Positions 8,688-19,429 of a stretch of 64,000 bases of DNA are shown in pieces. Origin of the DNA: Sugiyamaella lignohabitans. Lineage: Eukaryota; Ascomycota; Dipodascomycetes; Dipodascales; Trichomonascaceae. The stretch is taken from the NCBI RefSeq assembly GCF_001640025.1, contig NC_031674.1, positions 1,116,001 through 1,180,000 on the forward strand. Direction: 5' to 3'. Under the pieces are notes generated by a model that was not told the origin of the DNA, made no database searches, and saw only the letters and a list, made by a program, of their open reading frames with translations. The first letter of the stretch is position 1; the number at the start of each line of letters is the position of its first letter. Made by a program: the position numbers and the translations under genes.

Positions 8688-11354
8688 TTAGGAGGCCACT
8701 TCCTGTAATAAATTATGGACGCCCATGACGTCGGGGCGTGAGGGGGCCGGGAGCGGGCGTTTGGCGTCGTGTTCGGGCTCGGTTTCGGTGTCGCCGTCGG
8801 GGTTGCCGTTAAGTGATGATGATTGTGAGTCGTTTGTGGTTTCGAGCCACCGGAGCGAACGGGTGAGTGCTCGTGTGATGGCCGTCTGCTCTTCGCCGTA
8901 GTCACCAGGGAACTCGTCGAGGGCTGGTGAGATGATGGGTGCTGCGAGTGACGATTTTCTGGACCGACGTCGTCGTGGTTGAGAAGTTCCGTCGGTGGTA
9001 GAAGAGGCTGCTGATACAGCATTGTCGTATAAACTGGCAGAGGTGGCTGCTGCTGATGCTATAAGTGCAGGCTCTTGGTGCTGTAGCGATGCTAGCTCGT
9101 CGTCTGAGTTGTATAAAGCATCGAGGTCTTTGAGTTTGGTCCAGGTACGTCGAAGAGCTCCTTGACGTCGACGGACTGCTCGACGACGTTGGTACTTTTC
9201 CTGCAGCATCTGCTTGATTCGGTGGCTGACCAACAGCTCTCGCTGCTCCTCTTGTTTACTTCGTTTCACGAGTTTGACTGTCAGCTTGACTTTGGTTTTA
9301 TGTCCTGTTGGTCCATGTGCTTGTGATTGCAGTGGTTGTAATTGTTGTTGTTGCTGGTCGTGTGATGGAAATTGACCGTGTTGGTTGTCATAGTCCATTT
9401 CACGACTTGCATCGGGCTCTTCTTCGTCTTCTCCAACCTCTTTATAATTATAAGCAGAACGAGCTCGTAGGGTTCGTTTGGTGGGAGTACCCACTTTCCG
9501 TTTTTTAGACCCTCCACTGGGTGTATTGTGAGAATCATCGAGAAGCCGCCTTCCTCCTCTGCCAGTCGACCCTCCACGACGTACTGGTGTCTCACCAAGT
9601 GGTGTGGTCATTGAAGTGTTGGCGGAATCCGATGTTCCTCCAAGACCAGCAGCTAAAGCTGCCATTCCAGAACCGTCATCAGGAACCTGGTTGGTTTGAA
9701 TCAGATATTGAGCACGCACTTTGGTCATTTCAGCACCAAACTCCTTTTCAGAAATAGGGTCGACATTCTCCAATTCAACCTCTTCAGGTGACAATCGTCG
9801 AAGAGCAGGGATTCTTTGACCGTCCTGTTGGCCAACACCGAATGGATTGGCCAGTAGCTGCTCTCGAGACCCGTCCGTTTCAAGATAAGCATATACCAGC
9901 CACAGAAACGCGCGTGCTCGACTCTCACTAGACAGCTCTTTATTCATAATAAGATCGAAAAACTCGAAATTGTCGGTGAAATACGTCTCCTCCACTTTCG
10001 AAGCATATGTAGACAACAAAAACAACAAGTTAATGGGGTTGGTACGAGGTTTGGCTCGTTCTGGTGCCATGAGATCCTCTAAAGTACCCGGTTCAGGCCG
10101 GTCTTCACAAGCTCCTTTCAAAATACTTTTCAATCGAGGAGCATCCTGGAGCTGTTTATAATCCGACTGGTTCGATCGTGATTGTAGTGAGGGGATCGGA
10201 TGGTATGTTCTAAGTTGAGCTTTCATTTCTGGAAAGAAATTGAGGGTTGTATTCATACGACCGACATTGACCAGAAGACACACCATAGCCATATTCAATC
10301 CAGCTTTTTTATCTCCCAGCAGCTTTTCACGTAACACTTTTGAACATTTAGACGATCGAGCCATGGCATCCACATATATATCAGCAAATGTATAATTACT
10401 GCCAGTACCAGCATAGCTGTTACCAAACACCTCTGCTGTATTATTAAACACCGAACTCAAGAAATCGTACTGAATGTCGACTCTCCATAGCGGCTCGCCA
10501 TCACCTTTTTTCAAATGACGAACCTTAGTAGCTATTAACAGGGTCTGATAAGTTCGATTATAAGTACGTTTGGCACCACTTGAGGGAGTTGAACCAGCAG
10601 TGGTCGACCCATCCTGAGAACCGCCAGTGCTACCAGTTCCAGCACCAGCAGCTCCTGTTAGTGAGGGTTTTCGACCTGGTTTTCCACCTTTCCGCTTGAC
10701 TTTACCACCACTTTTAGGAGTCGAAAGATCAGACTCGCCAGTCGCACCGCTGGCTCTCGATATCGAACCACGCTTGCCCTTTCCTCGAGGTGTGCTCCCA
10801 GCTCTGATGTCCTCTGGCTGGACAAACGTGTCTAATGATTGACCCACAAGATTCGGGTCTGGTGATCCAGCACCGACAATGACACCAGATCCAGGCCCGA
10901 AACCGACACCAGAATCAGGTCCTCCACCAGCTACCAAACCTCCACCAGCGACAGTTCCTCCAATTCCAGTTCCAGAACCATCAGCAGCACCAATGGCAAC
11001 ACCAGAATCCGTGACCTGACCAGCAATTCCAGCAGCCACACTGCCATTGCCAGCAGGACCCGAACCAAGACCACCACCATTCTGATCCCCACCAGTAGCA
11101 CCAGCAACACCGTAGCTGATGTGACCAGTCGAGTTCACAGCGGCTGAACCAGGGATTACAGGACCCTGGTGGTGAACTGCCGGGGATTTGGTGTCTTCAT
11201 CGACATCATTCAACAAACCCGCAACAGAAAACGACGACCGTTTAGGCTGGACTGGCTGATCCTCCGTAGCAGCACCAGCAGCAGGCCTGTCGCCATTCTC
11301 CGCAAGACTCACTGGAATATGAACAATCATACTCGGTCGTCTGCTATTTTCCAT
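8688..11354 (-). CDS. IES1: Ies1-like subunit of the INO80 chromatin remodelling complex
   Basis: 888 codons from the ATG at 11354 (context AACAAAAATGGA). The frame stays open to 11429 but has no ATG there. A Gly/Ala-rich low-complexity N-terminus (about 60-240) precedes the conserved Ies1 region at about 265-550. That region has HLKKGDGEPLWRVDIQYDFL, then PRLKSILKGACEDR and NPINLLFLLSTYASKVEETY. The C-terminal third is basic and low complexity, ending in an acidic segment. Ies1 is a fungal INO80 subunit acting in nucleosome remodelling. Ies1-type proteins vary greatly outside the central domain, which explains the length. The stop codon is followed 48 nt later by a GC arm. Confidence 0.85.
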   Translation of the reverse strand: MENSRRPSMIVHIPVSLAENGDRPAAGAATEDQPVQPKRSSFSVAGLLNDVDEDTKSPAVHHQGPVIPGSAAVNSTGHISYGVAGATGGDQNGGGLGSGPAGNGSVAAGIAGQVTDSGVAIGAADGSGTGIGGTVAGGGLVAGGGPDSGVGFGPGSGVIVGAGSPDPNLVGQSLDTFVQPEDIRAGSTPRGKGKRGSISRASGATGESDLSTPKSGGKVKRKGGKPGRKPSLTGAAGAGTGSTGGSQDGSTTAGSTPSSGAKRTYNRTYQTLLIATKVRHLKKGDGEPLWRVDIQYDFLSSVFNNTAEVFGNSYAGTGSNYTFADIYVDAMARSSKCSKVLREKLLGDKKAGLNMAMVCLLVNVGRMNTTLNFFPEMKAQLRTYHPIPSLQSRSNQSDYKQLQDAPRLKSILKGACEDRPEPGTLEDLMAPERAKPRTNPINLLFLLSTYASKVEETYFTDNFEFFDLIMNKELSSESRARAFLWLVYAYLETDGSREQLLANPFGVGQQDGQRIPALRRLSPEEVELENVDPISEKEFGAEMTKVRAQYLIQTNQVPDDGSGMAALAAGLGGTSDSANTSMTTPLGETPVRRGGSTGRGGRRLLDDSHNTPSGGSKKRKVGTPTKRTLRARSAYNYKEVGEDEEEPDASREMDYDNQHGQFPSHDQQQQQLQPLQSQAHGPTGHKTKVKLTVKLVKRSKQEEQRELLVSHRIKQMLQEKYQRRRAVRRRQGALRRTWTKLKDLDALYNSDDELASLQHQEPALIASAAATSASLYDNAVSAASSTTDGTSQPRRRRSRKSSLAAPIISPALDEFPGDYGEEQTAITRALTRSLRWLETTNDSQSSSLNGNPDGDTETEPEHDAKRPLPAPSRPDVMGVHNLLQEVAS

Positions 11355-11559
11355 TTTTGTTGCACTAAAAAAAGTTGGCACAAACAAACGCAAGCAGTCC
11401 TGCCGTGACGGGATTTTCTGCTTTGTCACTTCTGCGTTCCTCTACGACCAACTTTGTTCTGCTCCCGCCGTTTCAGGCCGCTCACTCTCACCTCACTCGG
11501 CTTCGCATACAGCGACATAACCAACTGGTGAACTACAGCCGCACCTCAGACGGGGGTGT

Positions 11560-11699
11560 GCCTCCGGCGGCCGGGCTCTGCCCGGACCCGTGGCTCCTCT
11601 CGCTTCGCTCGAGTCGTTTTTCGGGGGGTCTCAGCCTGGAAATCTCCTGCGAAGCAGGAGCTACCAGGGTCTGGGGCGGAGCCCCAGCCGCCGGAGGCA
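11560..11699 (+). repeat. GC foldback unit, complete and chimeric (type-2 S arm, type-1 Q arm)
   Basis: 140 bp. The left arm carries the variant stem GGCCGGGCTCTGCCCGGACC, while the right arm carries the common GGGTCTGGGGCGGAGCCCC form. The outer stems therefore do not match each other. Confidence 0.92.
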
Positions 11700-11848
11700 G
11701 ATCCACTCTGCCGAGGTTGTCGGAAGCTTATTTTGACGGTGCGGGGTGTGGATTTAAACTCTCGTGGGAGCTGTATTTTGTAAACTGATTCACCTGCCAG
11801 GACCGTTGCGACCCGTAGAGAACCAGCTCGACTGGCCAGCCCGACGCC

Positions 11849-11905
11849 CGACTCGAGCGAAGCGAGAGGAGCAACGGGTCCGGGCAGAGCCCGGCCGCAG
11901 GAGGC
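11849..11905 (-). repeat. GC foldback S arm, type 2
   Basis: 57 bp: CGACTCGAGCGAAGCGAG, then CGGGTCCGGGCAGAGCCCGG. Ends 42 nt past the KEX2 stop codon. Confidence 0.9.
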
Positions 11906-11947
11906 AGCACCCGCCACGGAGAAGGATAAAAGAGGAGTAGATTTCTA

Positions 11948-14788
11948 TTATAGCAGTTGGGTTTGGTCGCTGTCGGCATCATGGTTCGTTGACGAGCTGG
12001 TGGACCCGTGGGAGACCTCGTCGTCGTCGTCGTCGTCGCTAACGTCGGTGTCGACACGGAAGATCTCGGTGTCGTCATCGACATCTTTGGATTTGGCGTA
12101 TGTGTCGTAGATACCGCGGCCGGTTTTTTGTGTTTTGGTGTCGGGGTTGGGACTCGGCGACCGTGGTGGTAATCCGTCGTCGGGGTGGTGGTGATGGTCG
12201 TCATCGTCGTCACTTTCGTCGCTGTCGTCAACTCCGAAAAGTTCGCGTTCTTCATCTGCTTCAGCAGCAGATGGAATGAGATCGAATTCGTATGAAGAGT
12301 TCGATTGACGACCGCGGAGTCTGGCAAGCAGGTCTTTTCTTCGTGACAGGAAAATGTAACTGACGACACCGAGAACGAACCCGGCAATAATCAGAATCGA
12401 TCCGTATACCCACGAGAGGGTTTTGCCAGTGAGTCCGAACGTCGGGATCAGTGACCAAATAGACGACGGGGTGGCAGTAGCTGATGCAGTAGCAGCAGCT
12501 GAAGTGGTGGCAGATGGTGCCGAACTGATAACTGGCACTTTTTCGTCGTCAGCTCCTGGCTTTTTAGTAGCTGTTGCAGTTGTAGTTGGAGTGGTTTGAG
12601 CACCAGGAACAGAAGCAGGGTTTGTAGATGGTTCTGATGGTGGTTGAGTTGTTGTTTCAGCAGGTGGAGGAGCAGCAGCAGGAGCTGTCGTTTCTGCTGG
12701 TGGAGGTGGTGATGGTGAAGTTGTTGATTCAACAGGGACCGGTGAAGAGGTGCTGGCTGGAGGAGTGACTTCGTTATCGGGTTTGTTGTCTTCATCCAAA
12801 CTAAACAGTCTGGCTTTGCTGGCATCTTTAGCTTCTCCCCATAGTTTTAGAGTCCAGTCAACCAATTCGCCATCAAGAGTCTCTTTTTTGTTGTTGTAGA
12901 CATGCAACTGCCAGTCACCCACACCCGACTCTCCCCAGTGAGCAACGCTCATGAACGTCCAGTCAACAATACCATCAGCAGACTGGTCTTTGATTCTAGG
13001 AGCAGCCAGTTCTGATTTGACTCCGTCTGGACTGGTCAACACCACTGTCAACGAACCACGATTGATATGTCTAATATTGACCAGCACATTGACGTGTTCG
13101 ATTCGCTCGACATTGGCTTTACTGAGTTCGTCTGCAGTGACACTGATGAGCGACTTGGATCCTCCATTGGCTCCATCAGGATCAAACTTTATGGCTCCAT
13201 TGACAACGGCCTTGGGTGAAAAGAACCAACTTTGTGGTTTAACCACTTGCCAGGTCTTAGCTCGTTCGACAATGGCATACGTATCAAGCTTACCATAACC
13301 ATATTTATGGTGAAACTGTTTTCCGATACTGGTTTTCTGCCAGCCTGGTTCATGAATATTTACTGGAACAGCAGTGTCCATTGCCAGGTATTGAAGGTCA
13401 CGCCATGTCAAATCTGGTCTTACCTCTAATACAAGAGCAAAAATACCGGCTGCAATGGGTGCAGCCGCCGAAGTACCACCGTGTTGGTCTGTACACAGAC
13501 CATGAACATCAGTAGTCACAATCTTATCGCTTGATCCTGAACTATAAGTGACTACCATATTGGCACTACACGCTTCCGAGTAGAATGGGTGCATGCCCTG
13601 TCTATCAATAGCAGCCACTGTGATCGAGTAAATGCTGTTTGTATAACCATCGAAATTACAGTTGTCTCCGTTGGCAGCACCATTACCCGATGCAAATACA
13701 AATAAACTACCCAGTTTATTACGGCCATTCTGAACTCCATTTAGAATGGCCTGTTTGACTACCAGTCCAGGAGCTGCCATGGCAATTCCATCATCCGGAG
13801 GTCCCCATGAACACGAGTAGATGTCGTTTTTGTCCATGCCGTAATTTAAAGCAAGTGCTTCTTCGGCTTCGGAAATCTGTTTAGACAAGATTCGAATTCC
13901 GGCAATCTTAGAATCATATGCTATACCCACACCACATGCTTCATTCCGAACCGCAGCAATCTCACCACAACATCTGGTACCATGATGGTCATCAGCCAAT
14001 CTAGGTCTTGGGTCAGGTCCTTTGTCGTTGAAATCCCAAGATCCGTCGGCAAAATAATTTGCTTGGAGATCTGGATGGTCCATATCCAGACCGTCATCGA
14101 CAACTGCCACTGCTATACCCTTACCAGTGACGTTTTGGTACCACACGCCTGTGACATTAATATCATGACCAGGCTGAATGGGGTTTATCAAATGCCATTG
14201 TTTGGGGAATAGAGGATCACTGATTTGGAGGTAGTCCATGGCGTCTTGGATGACCTGGAGAGACGAATCAACTGGAGGTGCGGGTACTGGAATTGGCAGT
14301 CTTTTGGAGAGACTATGAGGAACGAGCACTTGAAGCGACTTCAACCCATCTACAACCAGTTCCTGATGGTGATCCAAACGTCGTTTATGAATCGACTCGT
14401 CTGTCTGTACGCTATTATGCCATAGTTTGCCTTCTAAATGGTGGTTTGGATGGGTATGACCAGCACCCATATTGTGCAACAAATCTTTACTAGCAGCGTC
14501 TTTTTCTACTGAAAAGAGATAATGATTTTTAAGTGAGCCCAGAGGCTGTTCGAAAGTCCAGTTATGGCTATCAGCGTACTTTGAGGAGAAAGAAGCTGGG
14601 TCAACTACATCGTGTAATTCGACAGCAAAGTACACTCGATTTTCGTGGTCATGATGCGACAGCACATTATTCGCGGAAACTACTCCCGCAACAGATGAAG
14701 CATACAGAGAAGAGGCTAAAACAGAAAGCCAACTAGGTCTAGGTCTTGCACGACCATGGGGTCGTGATTTTCTATGAGAATCGAACAT
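11948..14788 (-). CDS. KEX2: Kexin (Kex2), Golgi pro-protein convertase
   Basis: 946 codons from the ATG at 14788; the frame extends slightly upstream but without an ATG. A basic N-terminus and hydrophobic segment (about 19-40) form the signal peptide. The propeptide has KR sites, including LSKR near residue 163. The S8 subtilisin domain shows catalytic Asp in VVDDGLDMDHPDL (about 229), His in DDHHGTRCCGEIA (about 267), Asn in ASGNGAANGDNC (about 367) and Ser in HGGTSAAAPIAAG (about 437). A P domain follows, then a Ser/Thr/Pro-rich stalk, one membrane span (about 793-814) and an acidic cytosolic tail. It cleaves secretory precursors after Lys-Arg in the late Golgi. All key residues are present. 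Confidence 0.97.
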   Translation of the reverse strand: MFDSHRKSRPHGRARPRPSWLSVLASSLYASSVAGVVSANNVLSHHDHENRVYFAVELHDVVDPASFSSKYADSHNWTFEQPLGSLKNHYLFSVEKDAASKDLLHNMGAGHTHPNHHLEGKLWHNSVQTDESIHKRRLDHHQELVVDGLKSLQVLVPHSLSKRLPIPVPAPPVDSSLQVIQDAMDYLQISDPLFPKQWHLINPIQPGHDINVTGVWYQNVTGKGIAVAVVDDGLDMDHPDLQANYFADGSWDFNDKGPDPRPRLADDHHGTRCCGEIAAVRNEACGVGIAYDSKIAGIRILSKQISEAEEALALNYGMDKNDIYSCSWGPPDDGIAMAAPGLVVKQAILNGVQNGRNKLGSLFVFASGNGAANGDNCNFDGYTNSIYSITVAAIDRQGMHPFYSEACSANMVVTYSSGSSDKIVTTDVHGLCTDQHGGTSAAAPIAAGIFALVLEVRPDLTWRDLQYLAMDTAVPVNIHEPGWQKTSIGKQFHHKYGYGKLDTYAIVERAKTWQVVKPQSWFFSPKAVVNGAIKFDPDGANGGSKSLISVTADELSKANVERIEHVNVLVNIRHINRGSLTVVLTSPDGVKSELAAPRIKDQSADGIVDWTFMSVAHWGESGVGDWQLHVYNNKKETLDGELVDWTLKLWGEAKDASKARLFSLDEDNKPDNEVTPPASTSSPVPVESTTSPSPPPPAETTAPAAAPPPAETTTQPPSEPSTNPASVPGAQTTPTTTATATKKPGADDEKVPVISSAPSATTSAAATASATATPSSIWSLIPTFGLTGKTLSWVYGSILIIAGFVLGVVSYIFLSRRKDLLARLRGRQSNSSYEFDLIPSAAEADEERELFGVDDSDESDDDDDHHHHPDDGLPPRSPSPNPDTKTQKTGRGIYDTYAKSKDVDDDTEIFRVDTDVSDDDDDDEVSHGSTSSSTNHDADSDQTQLL

Positions 14789-15198
14789 GACAACAGTAAT
14801 ATGCAATAAATAACGAAAGATTAGAACGCCGAATGTCTAGTGAAAAAATTAAAACACACTGAAATAGTAGTGTGCAAGTGGTGCAACGAAAGTAAGGTCG
14901 AACTGATGTTCAGAGTAATGTAAATGTGTAGGTGAAAGAATATAGATATCAATAAAGTCAGATTCGAACACTAGTCACAATCATCAGCGGTTGGTGGTAG
15001 AATGGAATCTACTAATGAAGCAAGCCAATGTAACAAGGGATGATATAACGATGTACTGATGTGAGCACTGGTATAACAAACTCACAGTAGTCTCGTGAAA
15101 GCAGATCAATACAACGAGACTTACTATGTCGAGATACGTACTCAAACTGATGACGTCTCTATTTCGACAGGATAATATTTATACGGGCAAGTGCAAAC

Positions 15199-15285
15199 CA
15201 ATATCCGATAGTTAGCTTCTAGCAATATCCGAGAGTTAACTAACAATATCCGAGAGTCAACTAACTATATCCGATACTAAACTAC
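15199..15285. repeat. Four degenerate direct repeats with an ATATCCGA core
   Basis: ATATCCGA occurs at 15201, 15225, 15246 and 15267 (spacings 24, 21, 21), each followed by a GAGAGTTAACTAAC-like segment. About 420 bp upstream of the KEX2 start, near two helical turns of spacing. Confidence 0.8.
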
Positions 15286-16768
15286 CAATAGTCAGATAGG
15301 AATAGTACGTGTCCAGACAGGAAATCAATCTCTTAAGGTTCTAGGTTCAAAGCTCAAAGGTCACCAGTAGCTAACACTGTTAGTATGCCAATGCTAATAC
15401 CTTGTGTACGGTAAATTACCCGATCCGCCATTCCACTCTACTTTCCATCGATGCACCTCGCCAACGCATCCCCATCATCCATTCATTCCGCAAATGTATC
15501 AAACTCCCAAATCAAGTTCATCCTGTTCTGAAAACAACTAACTTACAGGAACAAATCTACTCTGTCGTCTCGTCACTCTCTATACTCACAGTTCTGAATC
15601 AACAACACTACAGACCTAGGACTGAGACAGCGAGCCAGCCAAGCTCCACGTTTAACTCACTATCCTATATTAAACCCAACCAAGATCGGAAATGAAATAA
15701 AAATCCCAACTTCAAAAAGAAACCACTAAACTAAAAAGCGGATTCTAATCGAACTAAAATTTCAAATTTAGTAACCGGGAATCGATGCAAAACTGATGCC
15801 GGCCTTGATATATTTATATACAAAAAGACTCGGGCCCCAGTTATCAGTTATCGGTGGTTAATGTAAAACAGGCAGGTGATAACTACCGCGCGCCAGCTGC
15901 CATGTGTGGACATGCACTTGGGCCGCCGCCTGTCCTGGCCCTACCACCGCTGCCCCTTTCCTACCAAAACCTACTTTTATACGGCGGGATACGTACGTGT
16001 CCAAGGGCATCAGCAGCAGCACCGGCAGCAGCAGTAGCTGGCGGGCTACCAGCTGCCTGCCAACTTCCTGCCAGCCGTGTTCAATTCCTCCCAACCAGCC
16101 GGTCGGTCTGCAGCGTAATACGTGCACGTCAGGTACAGCTGGGTCCTGCGAGGCAGCTCCGGCCGCTTGGCTTGCCAACCTACCTAAATTTCCGCAGTGG
16201 GCTTGCATTGCATGGACTTACACCACCGCCATCGCTGAAAGTTTGATCCAATTTGGCTCACGGGTCGGTTTTTATTAAGTTTACTGGTGCCTCTGTTGGC
16301 CCGTTAATTGTTAATTAAAGTTGCAAATGATCCATATTCTCTTTAAAGTTTTACTTTGTGCCAGCAAACCATTTATGCCACTCAAATCCACTGCCTCGTG
16401 TCCTCGTCCGGTCAGGCTTCTGCTGCTACCTGGTTTCTGACTCTCTATTGCCCACCGTACTCCTAATAATATTAACACATGCTGCCATTGTCTGAAAGCA
16501 GACAAACTCACAGCCCTCTCATACTCACTGTCTTGCCCCACTAGCAACCCCGTGGCTTCTTTTTTTTTTTGATCCATTTACTATCCGTTCTCGACCCACC
16601 TCTCCCCCAATTACACCCCGCTCAGACCATATCCAAGGTCCTAAAAATTTCCTATTCGGGACTTCTTCAGCATGCGGCCCCGCTTATCACACAGATCGCT
16701 GTCTGTCACCTCTATCCAGGCTAATCTGATCTGCAGGGGTCCGGACGCTACGACCAGTTGGGGGTCGT

Positions 16769-16818
16769 GCCTCCGGCGGCCGGGCTCTGCCCGGACCCGT
16801 TGTGCTCGCTTCGCGAGC
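16769..16818 (+). repeat. GC foldback arm, type 2 with GCTCGCTTCGCGAGC hairpin (solo)
   Basis: 50 bp: GCCTCCGGCGGCCGGGCTCT then GCCCGGACCCGTTGT and the hairpin GCTCGCTTCGCGAGC. Confidence 0.9.
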
Positions 16819-17652
16819 GGCTTGGACCTTACCGTGTGGCTGTTCTGGTGGTGGGTGTGACTTTTAGCATCTGCTGGTGATTCTGCTTGTCTTAATACCT
16901 CACTGTGGGATTTTCCAACAATATTATTCTTCTTTTTTAATTCTTTCTCTTCCGAATTTATTCCTTAATTCTCCAGCCACTAAGCTAATCAAACTAATTC
17001 GATAGGTGATAGGCTTACTAGCTTACTACTAAATGGTTATTGGTTGTTATTGCAACTCTTACAAAATGAAGTGTACACTGATGAGACTGTCTCAACCTTT
17101 AGACTGTGATCACTGCTGTTGACCAAATCTGAACAATTGCCCTTCTGGTATGACAGATGTTTCGAGTTAGCCCCTCTTACAAAAAAAAAGCGTGTTGTTA
17201 TCAGTCTTTCAGCATAGTCGGCCAGTCAGCCAGTCAGCACTACTGGCATGCTGTATTTACTTAGTTACATATATGCACAGCATCTGTAACGATCGTCGGT
17301 CCACTAGCAGATCTCCAACGGGGCTTCTCCTGCTGCTGAATCCTCGCAGACTCCCTCTGTCTCCCTCAAAACCGAAATATTCGACATGCGCTTGTTGTTT
17401 TGTGGCATCTTGCAACCGCAATCCTGCCTTGTCCACTTCAAAACTCCCTTGTTTAAACCTAATAAGAACTCGACCTTCTGGGCCTTCTGGAACCACCAAC
17501 TCATATCATTCCGCGTCAAAAAATAATATAATAATCTCTCTCTCGCAAGCACATGCCACAATAACACTACAATTACCGCCCAGACTGCCCACCAATCACT
17601 CTCCACCCAAATAACACGTAACAGCTCCGGCCACCTGCCGGGGAGGAGGTGT

Positions 17653-17800
17653 GCCTCCGGCGGCTGGGGCTTCGCCCCAGACCCTGGTTGCTCCTGCTTC
17701 GCAGGAGAATCCCCAGAACTCTGTGAGCCTCCCACGAAACGACTCGAGCGCAGCGAGAGGAGCAGCCAGGGTCTGGGGCGGAGCCCCAGCCGCCGGAGGC
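17653..17800 (-). repeat. GC foldback unit, complete (Q - core - S)
   Basis: 148 bp; left inner hairpin CTCCTGCTTCGCAGGAG, right inner block CGACTCGAGCGCAGCGAG. Outer flanks are also partly inverted (GAGGTGT left, ACACCTC right). Confidence 0.94.
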
Positions 17801-18054
17801 ACACCTCCCAGGTCACGCGCCCGTACCCCTGTACGGCGCTATTGCCCCACCTTATCTGCTCAACAGTTTCACATGTCAACAAACTGCTATCGCGAGATAA
17901 ACAAATACGTCTGCCAGTGGTACTGTCTGTTGTTTGCCGTTGTGGTCACTTTCTTTAACTATACATTTTAATTTTTTGTTGCTCGTTTGTCTGAGTAGCT
18001 GCTGCTGAGGTATTGTGATTGCCTCTTGGTTTACTGGCTGTCCCTTTAAGCAGA

Positions 18055-19047
18055 ATGAGAGACTTGACGAGGGATATCGTCAGGGGCCTGACGGTCCTGG
18101 AAATGGAGACCGTTAATTTGACCAACACCTGTCTCAATCATGCTTCTATTGAAGACAAATCTATTACATATGCCGATACTGTGTTCCCAACGTTTACATT
18201 TCTATCTGGCATGTCTTACACCCCATGGCGCCGAAGTGCTTGTTTAGTGGGCCTGGGTCTGGCGTATAACTCGATTTCCGTCATTTATCGTGGCAATTCG
18301 TTCCAGCCAAGATTCTTGGGTGTGCTACAGCGAACTGGTTTGAGTTCTTTATTGTTTAATGCTGGGGTTTCTCCTAATTCTGATATTAGATACTTCGGAT
18401 ACCCAGTAGTAGCCACTGGTCTGTGGACTATAGTATCGACGCTTCTTGCTGATGATAGTTCACACCCGTTTGCCGACCCGTCGACTTCGGCTCAGACTAA
18501 GATCGATACTTTTGTTTTCAGCTCGCATTCGCTGTATAAGAAGGAATACGATCCAGAGGGTCTGTTAGGCTGTGTCATGACCTCGGTCACTATGTGGCTT
18601 GGTTCCTGGTATATCAGCAGCAAACTGAGTCCAATCGAGTCTCTTTTGACTGGTGGATCGCTGGCATCGCTTGGAATTCTGTTATCGAAAGCATTTCCCC
18701 AGTATGTTCCTATTTCCAAACCATACTGGTCACCTACTTTCACGTTAGTAGCAGGCGGTTACTCTATTGTCAAGTACTCGTTAATCGAGCTGGCAATTCC
18801 ATATTTACCCGACTTCATCAGCTATGGATTAGAATGTTTAGGTCGTCGATCTATTGAAGTATATTTCTCGTCTGCTATTTTGCACTCGATACTTCACAAG
18901 TTCGGGGTTGACAGCTTTGTCAAGAGCAAGCTTGCCAAGTACATCGGCGAGAGAGGCTCTGACCTGGCATACGTCTCTCTTTCTAATGCATTCATGATCC
19001 TCGCTGCTGTGCAATTCGTCGAACACGGCATCCGTCTCAGATTCTAG
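18055..19047 (+). CDS. NagX/HGSNAT-like integral membrane acyltransferase
   Basis: 330 residues from the ATG at 18055 (upstream frame has no ATG). The N-terminus reads DIVRGLTVLEMETVN, then YADTVFPTFTFLSGMS, with RGN and GVLQRTGLSS segments and a central EYDPEGLLGCVMTSVTMWLG. These match the pattern of the NagX/heparan-alpha-glucosaminide N-acetyltransferase family (DUF5009), whose members carry a VRGLTV start, a VFP membrane helix, a GVLQR helix and FDPEG(L/I)LG. Many hydrophobic segments are visible. Human HGSNAT transfers acetyl groups across the lysosomal membrane to glucosamine; the fungal substrate is unknown. A secreted GH92 mannosidase lies 1.6 kb downstream on the same strand. Confidence 0.75.
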   Translation: MRDLTRDIVRGLTVLEMETVNLTNTCLNHASIEDKSITYADTVFPTFTFLSGMSYTPWRRSACLVGLGLAYNSISVIYRGNSFQPRFLGVLQRTGLSSLLFNAGVSPNSDIRYFGYPVVATGLWTIVSTLLADDSSHPFADPSTSAQTKIDTFVFSSHSLYKKEYDPEGLLGCVMTSVTMWLGSWYISSKLSPIESLLTGGSLASLGILLSKAFPQYVPISKPYWSPTFTLVAGGYSIVKYSLIELAIPYLPDFISYGLECLGRRSIEVYFSSAILHSILHKFGVDSFVKSKLAKYIGERGSDLAYVSLSNAFMILAAVQFVEHGIRLRF

Positions 19048-19210
19048 CGTCTTTATCTGGTCTGCAGGGCTTCTGCATCTCTTGCATGTTCTTTAGCTAT
19101 TGTACTAACCTCCTTCGTTATACAAATCCTATGCATCCTCTGCTTTCTCCGGCTTTTTTTATTTACCCCTACTTTGCCAATTCATACTACAAAGATTTCC
19201 GTGCCACTGT

Positions 19211-19349
19211 GCCTCCGGCGGCTGGGGCTCTGCCCCAGACCCCGTGGCTCCTCTCGCTTTGCTCGAGTCGTTTTCGTCGACGGTCCCAGCAGTCTCCTGC
19301 GAAGCAGGAGCTACGGGGTCTGGGGCAGCCCCCCCAGCCGCCGGAGGCA
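19211..19349 (+). repeat. GC foldback unit, complete (S - core - Q)
   Basis: 139 bp with a 23-nt core. The right arm carries GGGGCAGCCCCCCCAGCC, a mutated stem. It starts 163 nt after the acyltransferase stop and is followed 20 bp later by an extra inverted S arm. Confidence 0.93.
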
Positions 19350-19369
19350 GGTGTAGACCCCCTGTAAAA

Positions 19370-19429
19370 CGACTCGAGCGAAGCGAGAGGAGCCACGGGG
19401 TCTGGGGCAGAGCCCCAGCCGCCGGAGGC
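19370..19429 (-). repeat. GC foldback S arm next to a complete unit
   Basis: 60 bp; makes a three-arm cluster with 19211-19349. Confidence 0.93.

Larger units (their letters stand above)
14789..18054. other. Gene-free 3.3-kb interval
   Basis: It holds the promoter side of KEX2 (left) and of the acyltransferase gene (right). Contents: four ATATCCGA repeats at 15199-15285; a GC-rich patch at about 15885-16200 with CAG/CTG-rich low complexity; a type-2 GC arm at 16769; and a complete GC unit at 17653. Open frames in the GC-rich patch lack an ATG context or homology, so none is annotated. No tRNA or rRNA was recognised. Confidence 0.55.

Noticed and set aside
14950..14990. tRNA-like TTCGAA box upstream of KEX2
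   Set aside because: T-stem and acceptor stem do not pair; no other tRNA, 5S or snRNA signature was convincing anywhere.
15854..16246. 130-residue Pro/Ala-rich frame
   Set aside because: No ATG context, no recognisable domain, and the opposite strand is equally open; composition effect.
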